Below, piece after piece: positions 51,087 to 59,753 of a stretch of DNA of 64,000 bases. The translations under genes were made by a program, and so were the position numbers. The stretch is from positions 1 to 64,000 of the forward strand of contig NZ_SLZV01000002.1 in assembly GCF_004346095.1 (NCBI RefSeq), given 5' to 3'. The first letter of the stretch is position 1. The number at the start of each line of letters is the position of its first letter. The notes below the pieces were generated by a model. It saw nothing but the letters and a program-made list of their open reading frames with translations, had not been told where the DNA came from and did not search any database. The DNA is from Faecalimonas umbilicata (GTDB lineage Bacteria > Bacillota > Clostridia > Lachnospirales > Lachnospiraceae).

Positions 51087-51792
51087 TTCCTCTTCCTCCT
51101 GTGATCAATATGATACGGATCAGCTGTAAGATTGCTGACGCAGCACTTGCGACATACGTCAAAGCTGCTGCACCAAGTACTCTCTTTGTACCGCTGATCT
51201 CATCCGGATAGAGCATTCCGCTCTCTCCTAAAATCCGAATTGCCCTGCCAGATGCATTAAACTCCACCGGCAGTGTAACAATCTGAAACAATACGGATAA
51301 TGAAAATGCTAAAATTCCGATCTGGATCAGAAGACTAGAAGAATTTCCGGAAATAAAAAGTCCAAGAACGATCAACGGCCATGCGATAGTCGATCCAAAG
51401 TTTACCACTGGAACAAGTGCGCTTCGGATGTTAAGAGGTGCATATCCGACCGCGTGCTGGATGGCATGTCCGCACTCGTGCGCTGCCACACCAACTGCAG
51501 CAACCGATGCTGAACTATACGTACTGTCCGACAGCCGTAACACTTTATTCCTCGGATCATAGTGATCCGTCAGATGCCCGCTTACCCGTTCAATTCGTAC
51601 ATCAAAAATTCCTGCTCCCCTTAAAATCCTTTCTGCCGCATCTCTCCCGGTCATCCCGGAATGATTTCTCACCCGCTCATATTTGGCGTAAGTTGTCCGC
51701 ACCCTTGCAGATGCAAGCATGCAGAGCAATACTCCTACAATCACAAGCAGGTATGTTGGATCAAAATACATTGGATAATATGCTCTATACAT
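51067..51792 (-). CDS. YugP-type zinc metallopeptidase
   Basis: 241-residue membrane protein. The zinc motif VGVAAHECGHAIQHA lies at about residue 108, between an N-terminal helix (PTYLLVIVGVLLCMLAS) and C-terminal helices (TIAWPLIVLGLFISG, LLIQIGILAFSLSVLFQIVTLPVEF). NASGRAIRIL is also conserved in the family. The function is not established; the fmt-yugP-rsmB position is conserved in Firmicutes. AGGAG precedes the ATG. The 157-base gap to fmt holds a possible TATAAT but no convincing full promoter. Confidence 0.9.
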   Translation of the reverse strand: MYRAYYPMYFDPTYLLVIVGVLLCMLASARVRTTYAKYERVRNHSGMTGRDAAERILRGAGIFDVRIERVSGHLTDHYDPRNKVLRLSDSTYSSASVAAVGVAAHECGHAIQHAVGYAPLNIRSALVPVVNFGSTIAWPLIVLGLFISGNSSSLLIQIGILAFSLSVLFQIVTLPVEFNASGRAIRILGESGMLYPDEISGTKRVLGAAALTYVASAASAILQLIRIILITGGRGNGENDR

Positions 51793-51949
51793 TTTCTCGC
51801 TCCTATCTGATAAAGACTTCTTCGTGTAAACTGCTGCTTTTTACAGCTGTCAGAATCATTATATACGAATTTCCCTTAGAAATACTTTATTTTATAGTTT
51901 TTTAAGAGAATCTTTATCGATTTCTCAAGTTCCTCTCTCCAAGATCTTC

Positions 51950-52915
51950 CTATCCTAAGATTTCTCCCTCTTTGATCTGATATCCTCTTAAAAATGCCCC
52001 TGCATCCATTCTCTTTTTCCCCGGAATCTGTAATTCCAAAACAGTCAGAAGTCCTTCTCCTGTCTGCACGGAAAACCTGTCTTTTGCGACTGCTGTGATG
52101 GTACCAGGTTCTGGATGTTTTGCTTCCTCTGACGCCATTTTCTCTTTTTCGCCGCTTTCATCCGCCTCAGTATCTGCAAGCCAGATTTTCATAACTTTCT
52201 GGTTCCAGTATGTATAGGCGCTTGGCCACGGATTCAACCCTCGAATCAGACGCTCAATCTTCTCTGCCGGCTGCTTCCAGTCAATCTCTCCCATCTGTTT
52301 TGTCAGCATCTTTGCGTAATCTGTCGTCGTTTCCCCTTGCTTTTCAGCCGGAGCTGTTCCTTCTTCCAGTCTTTTCAGTGTTTCTACGCACAGCGCCGCA
52401 CCCGCTTCTGCAAGCTTGTCATGCAGGCTTCCACCTGTCTCTTTCTCATCCAAAATGACTTCTTTTTTCAAGATCATATCACCAGTATCAAGTCCCTCAT
52501 CCATCTGCATCGTTGTCACACCTGACACCTTCTCTCCGTCAATGACTGCCCACTGGATTGGCGCCGCCCCACGGTATTTTGGAAGCAGTGATGCATGTAC
52601 GTTAATACACCCATAAGGTGTCAATTCCAGAATGCTCTTTGGAAGGATCTGTCCGAATGCAATGACAACAATGACATCTGCCTCATACGATTTCAACACT
52701 TCCACACACGCTTTCTCACGGACTTTCACCGGCTGATACACTGGAATCTGATAGCGGATAGCCGCCTCTTTTACCGGAGTAAACTGCATCTCTTTTCCTC
52801 GTCCTTTTGGCTTATCTGGCTGCGTGACCGCAAGCACGACTTCATGACCTGCCTCTACAAGTGCCTCCAATGTCCCCACCGAGAATTCCGGTGTTCCCAT
52901 AAAAATGACTCTCAT
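51950..52915 (-). CDS. fmt: Methionyl-tRNA formyltransferase
   Basis: 321-residue enzyme that formylates Met-tRNA(fMet) with 10-formyl-THF. Signatures are VIFMGTPEFSVGTLEAL at the start, INVHASLLPKYRGAAPIQWAVIDG (about 107-130) and GVTTMQMDEGLDTGDM. The C-terminal OB-like domain binds tRNA and here contains a charged Glu/Lys stretch (ESGEKEKMASEE). The ATG at 52915 is 7 bases after AGGAGG. It follows def by 11 bases, so formylation and deformylation genes are coupled. Confidence 0.97.
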   Translation of the reverse strand: MRVIFMGTPEFSVGTLEALVEAGHEVVLAVTQPDKPKGRGKEMQFTPVKEAAIRYQIPVYQPVKVREKACVEVLKSYEADVIVVIAFGQILPKSILELTPYGCINVHASLLPKYRGAAPIQWAVIDGEKVSGVTTMQMDEGLDTGDMILKKEVILDEKETGGSLHDKLAEAGAALCVETLKRLEEGTAPAEKQGETTTDYAKMLTKQMGEIDWKQPAEKIERLIRGLNPWPSAYTYWNQKVMKIWLADTEADESGEKEKMASEEAKHPEPGTITAVAKDRFSVQTGEGLLTVLELQIPGKKRMDAGAFLRGYQIKEGEILG

Positions 52916-52926
52916 CACATTTCCTC

Positions 52927-53397
52927 CTAGTCTTCTTCGTAATACATATCTTCCAGTTCGCCTTCTACTTTTTCTACATACAAACGCCCATCCAGATGAT
53001 CGATCTCATGGCAGAATGCACGGGCAAGAAGTCCTTCTCCCTCAAGTACAATTTCTTTCATATCTCCGTCAAATGCACGCACTTTGACATAATTTGGCCT
53101 TGTCACCACACCGGATTTTCCCGGCACACTTAAGCATCCTTCTTCCCCGGTCTGCTCTCCGGAAGTCTCAATGATCTCCGGATTGATCAGGAGAATCGGT
53201 CCTTCTCCCACATCGATCGTAACGATTCTCTTTAACACTCCAACCTGTGGTGCGGCAAGTCCAACTCCCATCGCATCATACATTGTATCAAACATATCAT
53301 CGATCAGCACTTTTGTACGAGGGGTTACCTTTTCTACTTCCTTGCAGACTTTTGTCAGCACGTCATCTCCCATTTCACGAATCTTTCTAATTGCCAT
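52927..53397 (-). CDS. def: Peptide deformylase
   Basis: 156-residue metalloenzyme that removes the formyl group from new proteins. All three motifs are present: [10 protein letters not shown] (about 45), EGCLSVPG (about 92) and HEIDHLDG (about 135). The C-terminus is acidic. The ribosome site is weak (GAGAAAG). The 99 bases after priA contain a sequence AAAGGAG-AGT-ATGGCGTAG, a two-codon reading frame, described separately. Confidence 0.97.
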   Translation of the reverse strand: MAIRKIREMGDDVLTKVCKEVEKVTPRTKVLIDDMFDTMYDAMGVGLAAPQVGVLKRIVTIDVGEGPILLINPEIIETSGEQTGEEGCLSVPGKSGVVTRPNYVKVRAFDGDMKEIVLEGEGLLARAFCHEIDHLDGRLYVEKVEGELEDMYYEED

Positions 53398-53496
53398 TTT
53401 CTTTCTCGTATGGTGTATTTCCTATAAAACTACGCCATACTCTCCTTTCTTTCCATTTTTATTCTTATATATTTTATCATGCTGTAATTGAGCTCA

Positions 53497-55740
53497 CTAA
53501 AACACACTCATCGGATTCAGATCAAACTGTATCCAAAGATTTTGAAATCCACTGTTGATCTCTATATATTGTTCCAGCTGATCCTTCAGGAACACAAGTA
53601 CTGCTTCCTGCTCCGATTTCAGATAAATCACTCTGCGATAAGTATCCCTGACCTTCCCGACATAAGGACTTGCCGGTCCGATCAGCTGCACAGAGGTCCC
53701 TGCCCGCTCACACTTTTTGCAGCATGTTTCCGCATAAGCCTTCAGATAGTGACATGCTGTCTCAAGAAGTTCTTCCTCCTTACAGGAAACGAGAACTGCC
53801 ATAAGCTGACTTGCCGGAGGGTATCCCATCAATGCGCGATAAGTCATTTCTTCCTGAAAAAACTGTTCATAATCCTGCTTTGCCGCTGCTACAATACTAT
53901 AGTGTTCCGGACTGTATGTCTGGATCACAACTTCTCCGGCCTTCTCTCCTCTCCCCGCTCGGCCTGCCGCCTGCGTCAGAAGCTGAAAGGTTCTCTCTCC
54001 GGCCCGGTAATCGTCCGCATAGAGCGACAAGTCCGCCGCAAGAACTCCGACCAGTGTCACATTTCCAAAATCATGTCCTTTTACGATCATCTGTGTTCCC
54101 ACAAGAATATCTGCCTCCCCGCTTGAAAATGCAGCAAGAATCTTCTCATGTCCGTCTTTCTGTTTCGTCGTATCCATATCCATTCGAAGGACTTTCGCCT
54201 GCGGAAACTCCCGCAGAAGCAGTTCTTCGATCTGCTGGGTTCCCGCACGGAATCCTCCGACATGGCTGGATCCACATTCCGGGCAGGATGTCACCATCGG
54301 CTGTTCATACCCACAGTAATGACATACAAGTTTCCCATTCCTGTGAGAAGAAAGCGACACATCACAGTGCGGACATTTCACGACATGACCGCAGGAACGG
54401 CAAGAGATAAATCCCGCGTACCCACGGCGGTTCAAAAACAGCATAATCTGTTCTTTTTTCTTTAACCGGTCTTCCATCAGACTGCGAAGTGCATCACTGA
54501 AAATAGACCGATTCCCCTTTTCCAGCTCTTTTCGCATATCTGCCACTGTCACATGCGCCATCGCTCTTTGCTTTGCCCGTTCCGGAAGTCTGAGCAAACG
54601 GAATTCCCCAGTCACCGCTTTATAAAATGCCTCCATCGACGGCGTTGCGGAGCCAAGCACAACACTTGCCCCCTCCATCGCGGCACGCGCGATTGCGGTC
54701 TCTCTCGCATGATAACGTGGTGTCTGTTCACTCTTATACGTTCCTTCATGTTCCTCATCGATGATGATCAGTCCCAGTCTCTCAAATGGAGTAAACAGCG
54801 CCGAGCGGGGACCGATCATCACATTGATCTCTCCCCTCTTCGCCCGGAGCATCTGATCGTACCGCTCCCCTTTTGACAGCCTGGAATTGATGATTGACAC
54901 CCGGTCGCCAAATCTCTGGTAAAACCGCATGACCGTCTGATAGGTCAAGGCAATCTCCGGGATTAAAACGATCGCCTGCTTTCCTTCCGCGATCACATGC
55001 TCGATCATTTCCATGTAGACTTCTGTCTTTCCACTCCCAGTCACACCATACACGAGATAAGTTCCCCGTTTTCCCCGACGATACTCTTCGCAAAATGTAT
55101 GGATTGCCGCCTGCTGTGCCTCGGTATAGCAAAACGACTGTTGCTTTGTTCGCTTCGCAGTCACCGGATTGCGGTACACAACCTCGGCTTCTATCTGAAG
55201 AATTCTCTGCTCTTCCATCGCCCGCAGCACCGCCGCTGTCACTTTCAGCTGTCTTGTGACATACTCATACGGAAGAATAGGACGATCTAACAGCGCTGCA
55301 ACAACCCTTGCTCTGGCAGTTTGATTTTTTGAGAGAAAATACGAAAGCCTTTCTTTTGCTTCCCTTCTGTCAAGGAGCAATCGAATGCTTCTCTGCTCTT
55401 TTTGTTTCTCCTGCTGCTTGATCGGAAGAACCGTCTTTAACGCCTGTATCATTGTTCCACCATAATGTTCCTTCATCCATGCCGCAAGCGCCACCAGCTT
55501 TGCCTCAATCGCAATATGATTCTGGCTGATCTGTGTGATCTCTTTAATCTTCTCCGGATCGTAATTACATTTTTCAGAGAATCCAATCACATATCCCTTT
55601 GTCTCACGATTTGCTCTGCCGAACGGGATCAAAACTTCCATCCCAGTCTGCAGCCGTCCTTCCATCTCTTTTGGAATCCGGTATTGAAAGATCTTATCTA
55701 ATTTTTCATGGGTAATATCTACAATGATATCTGCGTACAT
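53497..55740 (-). CDS. priA: Primosomal replication restart helicase PriA
   Basis: 747-residue superfamily 2 helicase. An N-terminal 3'-DNA-binding domain (about 1-110) and a winged helix are followed by helicase motifs GVTGSGKTEVYM (Walker A, about 235), DEEH (Walker B), GSATPS and AAGRAGRGEKAG. A cysteine-rich zinc region with CRSCGHVVKCPHCD and CHYCGYEQPMVTSCPECGS sits between. PriA reloads the replisome at stalled forks. Its ATG directly follows the murE stop codon. Confidence 0.97.
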   Translation of the reverse strand: MYADIIVDITHEKLDKIFQYRIPKEMEGRLQTGMEVLIPFGRANRETKGYVIGFSEKCNYDPEKIKEITQISQNHIAIEAKLVALAAWMKEHYGGTMIQALKTVLPIKQQEKQKEQRSIRLLLDRREAKERLSYFLSKNQTARARVVAALLDRPILPYEYVTRQLKVTAAVLRAMEEQRILQIEAEVVYRNPVTAKRTKQQSFCYTEAQQAAIHTFCEEYRRGKRGTYLVYGVTGSGKTEVYMEMIEHVIAEGKQAIVLIPEIALTYQTVMRFYQRFGDRVSIINSRLSKGERYDQMLRAKRGEINVMIGPRSALFTPFERLGLIIIDEEHEGTYKSEQTPRYHARETAIARAAMEGASVVLGSATPSMEAFYKAVTGEFRLLRLPERAKQRAMAHVTVADMRKELEKGNRSIFSDALRSLMEDRLKKKEQIMLFLNRRGYAGFISCRSCGHVVKCPHCDVSLSSHRNGKLVCHYCGYEQPMVTSCPECGSSHVGGFRAGTQQIEELLLREFPQAKVLRMDMDTTKQKDGHEKILAAFSSGEADILVGTQMIVKGHDFGNVTLVGVLAADLSLYADDYRAGERTFQLLTQAAGRAGRGEKAGEVVIQTYSPEHYSIVAAAKQDYEQFFQEEMTYRALMGYPPASQLMAVLVSCKEEELLETACHYLKAYAETCCKKCERAGTSVQLIGPASPYVGKVRDTYRRVIYLKSEQEAVLVFLKDQLEQYIEINSGFQNLWIQFDLNPMSVF

Positions 55741-57213
55741 TTACTGCTCCCGTTCTCTTTCTTCTGCCAGAATATCCGCAATCAAGTCCCGCTCATCCAT
55801 CGCATACTTGACTCCTTTGATCTCCTGGTAATCTTCATGTCCCTTTCCTGCCAGTACGATCACATCTCCCGGCTGTCCGTTGACGATCGCATAGCGGATT
55901 GCCTCCTTCCGGTCACAGATCTCCACATATGCTCCATCTGTCTTCTTCATTCCAATCTTAATATCATCAATAATTTCCTGCGGCTCCTCAAACCTTGGAT
56001 TATCTGATGTAATGATCGTCAGATCTGCCAGACGACCCGACACTTCTCCCATCTCATAGCGGCGCGTCTTGGAGCGGTTTCCTCCACATCCAAACAGACA
56101 TACCAGACGCTTTGGATGATATTCCTTCAAGGTGGTCAGAAGGCTCTCAAGACTCATCGCATTGTGCGCATAGTCGATCATCAGCGTAAATTCATCTGAA
56201 ACTTTGACCATCTCAATGCGCCCTTTCACTTTCGCTACTTTCAGCGCTTTTTGAATCTTCTCTGATGGTACATTAAAGTGTCTGCACACTGCAATGGCTG
56301 TCAGCGAATTATACACGCTGAACGTCCCTGGAATATCAATCTCCACATCAAAATCCATCAGACCTGCTACGTGATAGGCTACCCCGAGGTACCCCGGTCT
56401 TGTCACCAGTTCTGCATGTTCGGCGCGAAGATCTGCCTTCTCGGAAAATCCAAATGTTTCTATCTCACAGGTAGCCTCTCGGAATACATCTTTAAAATAG
56501 GGATCGTCTACATTTGCAATCCCGATCTTACACTGTCTGAAAAGCAATCCCTTACATCTCTTATAGTCTTCAAAATCCTTATGTTCATTCGGTCCAATAT
56601 GATCTTCCCCCAGATTTGTAAAAATTCCGATTTCAAACGGAATTCCTGCCGTCCGATGCAGCATCAACCCTTGTGAGGACACTTCCATCACAACTGCATC
56701 ACACCCTGCATCGACCATCTTCCGAAAATATTGATGAATTGTAAAAGACTCCGGAGTCGTATTGACCGCCGGGATCACCTCATCCCCAATGATTGCCTCA
56801 ATCGTTCCGATCAGACCTACTTTATGTCCGACCTCTTCCAGAATGGATTTGACCATATAAGTTGTTGTTGTCTTCCCCTTTGTTCCTGTAATTCCGATTA
56901 CTTTCAACTGTTCTGCCGGATATCCGAAATATGCAGCCGATGCAAGTGCCAGTGCATATCTCGTATCTTCCACACGGATTACGGTCATATGCTTTGGTGC
57001 CTCCACATCCTTCTCCACAATGACTGCTGCCGCACCTTTCTTTCCTACTTCTTCAATATACTGATGTCCGTCTGATACAGCTCCGCTGATGCAGACAAAG
57101 ACACTGCCTTCTGTTACTTTTCTGGAATCATTTGTCAATTCCGTAATTTCTATCTCTTTTGTTCCCTGTACAACTTCATATTGTAAACGTTCTAACAATG
57201 CTGTTAATTTCAT
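55741..57213 (-). CDS. murE: UDP-MurNAc-tripeptide synthetase (meso-DAP adding)
   Basis: 490-residue Mur ligase that adds the third residue of the peptidoglycan stem. ATP site GITGTKGKTTTTYM lies at about 110, and the carbamylated-lysine region is near KRCKGLLF. The C-terminal domain has TSDNPRFEEP (about 395); DNPR is the motif of enzymes using meso-diaminopimelate rather than lysine. The start at 57213 has AGGAGGG 7 bases upstream; a 22-codon extension does not. It heads the long cluster that continues with priA. Confidence 0.96.
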   Translation of the reverse strand: MKLTALLERLQYEVVQGTKEIEITELTNDSRKVTEGSVFVCISGAVSDGHQYIEEVGKKGAAAVIVEKDVEAPKHMTVIRVEDTRYALALASAAYFGYPAEQLKVIGITGTKGKTTTTYMVKSILEEVGHKVGLIGTIEAIIGDEVIPAVNTTPESFTIHQYFRKMVDAGCDAVVMEVSSQGLMLHRTAGIPFEIGIFTNLGEDHIGPNEHKDFEDYKRCKGLLFRQCKIGIANVDDPYFKDVFREATCEIETFGFSEKADLRAEHAELVTRPGYLGVAYHVAGLMDFDVEIDIPGTFSVYNSLTAIAVCRHFNVPSEKIQKALKVAKVKGRIEMVKVSDEFTLMIDYAHNAMSLESLLTTLKEYHPKRLVCLFGCGGNRSKTRRYEMGEVSGRLADLTIITSDNPRFEEPQEIIDDIKIGMKKTDGAYVEICDRKEAIRYAIVNGQPGDVIVLAGKGHEDYQEIKGVKYAMDERDLIADILAEEREREQ

Positions 57214-57267
57214 GCGGTTTCCCTCCTGACTTTCTACATACCGCTTTGCGATATGGATAACAGTTAT

Positions 57268-57296
57268 AGAATAACACACTCGGATATAGTTGTAAA
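57268..57296 (-). promoter_or_regulatory. Promoter of murE and the downstream cluster
   Basis: On the minus strand TTTACA (57291-57296) is followed after 17 bases by TATTCT (57268-57273), about 55 bases before the murE ATG. The perfect palindrome TTCCC-AATG-GGGAA lies at 57331-57344 between this and the divergent vanZ promoter. Confidence 0.55.
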
Positions 57297-57355
57297 ACAG
57301 TCTTCCTCTATTTCCTTTATTTTAAGAAGATTCCCAATGGGGAATTTTGTCCTCC

Positions 57356-57384
57356 TTTACAAATATCTGAAAAAATGATATAGT
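57356..57384 (+). promoter_or_regulatory. Promoter of vanZ
   Basis: TTTACA (57356-57361), 17 bases, TATAGT (57379-57384), followed by AAGGAGGG and the ATG at 57416. Confidence 0.65.
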
Positions 57385-57415
57385 GGCGTAATAATAAAAA
57401 GGAGGGATAAGCATT

Positions 57416-58291
57416 ATGAAAGAACTGATCACCTTTGTATTAAAACCACTGTCTTTTCTGCCGGCACTGGCAATTATGTATATCATCTATTCTTTTTCCG
57501 GTCAGACCGGGGAGGAATCAGGAAATTTAAGTTATGAAGTAAGTGTAAAAATTGTAGAAATCGGAAATCAGGTTCTGGATAAAGGACTTCAGGACTGGGA
57601 AATTTCTGAAGTTGCTGCCAGCATCGAATATCCGGTCCGCAAACTTGCACATATGAGCGAATATTTCATCCTCGCTGTCGCAGTGTCCTTCCCGTTTTAC
57701 GTCTACGGTTTGCGCGGTTTTCCGCTTATGGTCGTCGCCGGACTGATCTGTGTCGGATTTGCCGCAGGGGATGAATATCATCAATCCTTCGTAGACGGGC
57801 GAGGACCTTCTGTGATTGATGTAGGCATCGACAGTATCGGTGTATTCTTCGGAATTTTAACTGTGCGGATCGTCTGCTTTATCTTTCTTGCACCTGCACG
57901 CATGTTGGAACGGAGACGGCGCCGCCTGGAACGAAAAAATGCCAGACGCAGCCGCACTCCCCGAAGATCTTACGGCTCCTACGAGTGCCGTTCTGCTCCG
58001 GCAAATCATTACCGATACAACTCTCCAGAACCTCGGGAATATTCCTCTTCCAGAAAGCGCCGTCGCTATGATGATGTGCTCGATGATGAATACGATGATA
58101 CATTCGATTACAATGATTATTATGAGGACGATTACGAAGAGGAAGATTACCGAGAAGCCATGCGCTCCTCCAGGCAACGAAGAACAACCTCTTCTTCCTC
58201 AAGAAACATCTCTTTGGAAAACGAATGGTTTGGAGACCATTTTGAAGAGCAGCTTGGCAATGAAGTAAAAAAATTTACAGAAAAGCATTGA
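57416..58291 (+). CDS. VanZ-family membrane protein with long charged tail
   Basis: 291-residue protein. The first about 165 residues are a VanZ-like domain: helix PLSFLPALAIMYIIYSFSGQTG, then YPVRKLAHMSEYFILAVAVSF, the conserved GDEYHQSFVDGRGPSVIDVGIDSIG and a last helix. About 120 cytoplasmic residues follow, first Arg-rich (ERRRRRLERKNARRSR), then Asp/Tyr-rich (around DDEYDDTFDYNDYYEDDYEEEDY), then Arg/Ser-rich. VanZ proteins affect sensitivity to lipoglycopeptides and lipopeptides in some Gram-positives, but most members have no known role. It stands alone, divergent from murE. AAGGAGGG precedes the ATG. Confidence 0.88.
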   Translation: MKELITFVLKPLSFLPALAIMYIIYSFSGQTGEESGNLSYEVSVKIVEIGNQVLDKGLQDWEISEVAASIEYPVRKLAHMSEYFILAVAVSFPFYVYGLRGFPLMVVAGLICVGFAAGDEYHQSFVDGRGPSVIDVGIDSIGVFFGILTVRIVCFIFLAPARMLERRRRRLERKNARRSRTPRRSYGSYECRSAPANHYRYNSPEPREYSSSRKRRRYDDVLDDEYDDTFDYNDYYEDDYEEEDYREAMRSSRQRRTTSSSSRNISLENEWFGDHFEEQLGNEVKKFTEKH

Positions 58292-58312
58292 TCTTTTGTT
58301 TTCCTTTTTCTA

Positions 58313-59545
58313 CTATTCTTTTTCTGGCGGGAGCAGCACTCCTCTCATCACTGCATGCTCCCCATATTTTTTCCGAATCTCATCTACTGCTTTTTCAAGC
58401 TTTTCATATTTTGTATTGCGGGCATCCTTCTTTTTTCTCTGAACCTCCTGCTCCATCTGATAATCAAATAGATTCATCTGCCGCGGTGCACTCTCATCTA
58501 CCAGCTTTGATGTCCGGACTCCTAACAGACGAATCGGTCTTCCATCCCACAATTCTCGGAAAAGACTGCAGGCATTCTCATACAGAATACTATCTGAACT
58601 GGTCGGCATCCTAAGCTGCTTCTGATGAGAAACACTTTGAAATGTAGCATATTTGATTTCCACATTGACCATGCCCGCCTGCTGCTTTGCTTTTCTGAGT
58701 CTTGCACCGACACTTTCCGCCAACATCAGAAGTACTTTCTGAGCCTCTTCCTCACTTACCACATCCTGAGACAGTGTCGTTGAATTGCCGATTCCTTTTG
58801 CCTGTGTCTGCTCCTTTTCCACCTTGGAATGCGTAATCCCATTTGCAAATTCCCACAGCATCCTCCCATGACTTTTCATGTGCAGCTCCAAAAGTTGTGG
58901 ATTCATTCTGGCAAGATCCCCAATCGTGCGGATCTCAAGCTTTTCCAACACCTCAACGCTTGCTCTTCCCGCCATATAAAGTTCTGAAACCGGAAGTGGC
59001 CACATTTTTTCTTTCACCTCATCTGGAAACAACGTATGCACCTTATCAGGCTTCTCGAAATCTGATGCCATCTTCGCAAGAAGTTTATTCGAGGAGATTC
59101 CAATATTCACTGTAAATCCAAAGGTCTCTCGTACCCGCTCTTTGATTTCCTCTGCCGCCGCAACCGGACCGGAAAATCGATAAGCAATCCCTGTAAAATC
59201 CATATAGCATTCATCCACACTGACCTGCTCAATCTCTGGTGTATAGCCCTTCAAGAATTCCATCAGTCTCTGACTATACTGTCTGTACATCTTATGATCC
59301 GGCGGTTCAATCACCAGTGTCGGACACTTTCTGAGCGCGTTTGCTACTGGTTCCCCGGTTCTCACTCCATACTTTTTTGCAGGGATTGATTTTGCCAGAA
59401 CAACCCCATGTCTGGATGCTTGATTTCCTCCTATAATAGAAGGAATCTTTCGCAGATCAATCTCTGACCCGTTTTTCAATTTTTCCACCGCAGTCCAGCT
59501 TAAGTAAGCGGAATTTACATCAATATGAAAAATAATGGATGACAT
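58313..59545 (-). CDS. dinB: Y-family DNA polymerase IV
   Basis: 410-residue translesion polymerase. The palm has HIDVNSAYLSW at the start and the catalytic SVDECYMD at about 105. The finger region IIGGNQASRHGVVLAKSIPAKKYGVRTGEP, an HhH region (ISSNKLLAKMASDFEKPDK) and the little-finger domain follow. RQMNLFD near residue 360 fits a sliding-clamp binding motif. The C-terminal Lys/Arg-rich end is normal. AAAGGAG precedes the ATG. I see no convincing LexA box in the short upstream region. Confidence 0.95.
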   Translation of the reverse strand: MSSIIFHIDVNSAYLSWTAVEKLKNGSEIDLRKIPSIIGGNQASRHGVVLAKSIPAKKYGVRTGEPVANALRKCPTLVIEPPDHKMYRQYSQRLMEFLKGYTPEIEQVSVDECYMDFTGIAYRFSGPVAAAEEIKERVRETFGFTVNIGISSNKLLAKMASDFEKPDKVHTLFPDEVKEKMWPLPVSELYMAGRASVEVLEKLEIRTIGDLARMNPQLLELHMKSHGRMLWEFANGITHSKVEKEQTQAKGIGNSTTLSQDVVSEEEAQKVLLMLAESVGARLRKAKQQAGMVNVEIKYATFQSVSHQKQLRMPTSSDSILYENACSLFRELWDGRPIRLLGVRTSKLVDESAPRQMNLFDYQMEQEVQRKKKDARNTKYEKLEKAVDEIRKKYGEHAVMRGVLLPPEKE

Positions 59546-59637
59546 GTCTGCTCCTTTCCCTAGCCTATTAAAAGTACACTTTTTCCATCTCTGATCTCTT
59601 TATCATCTGGGATTTCAAAAAATATTCCGCGCAACAA

Positions 59638-59694
59638 AAAGAGAACATCTGTACTGTTTCTATCATTGCACAAATGTCCTCTTTCGTCAACGAA
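59638..59694 (-). terminator. Terminator of clpB
   Basis: The arms AAAGAGAACAT and ATGTCCTCTTT (one mismatch) pair around a long loop. The minus strand continues TTTTTG. It lies about 60 bases past the clpB stop. Confidence 0.65.
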
Positions 59695-59753
59695 AAACGG
59701 CTTCACATGCAGACTGCTTCCACAAATCGCTTCCGCTGATTGAATTCACTTTG

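Noticed and set aside
51793-51949. TCTTTATCAGA-like sequence shared by the leaders of yugP and ychF
   Set aside because: Only about 11 bases match, flanking order differs, and AT-rich DNA makes chance likely.
59546-59753. LexA box upstream of dinB (GAACATCTGT near 59642)
   Set aside because: Only one half resembles the site, and the sequence is the stem of the clpB terminator, about 100 bases from the gene.
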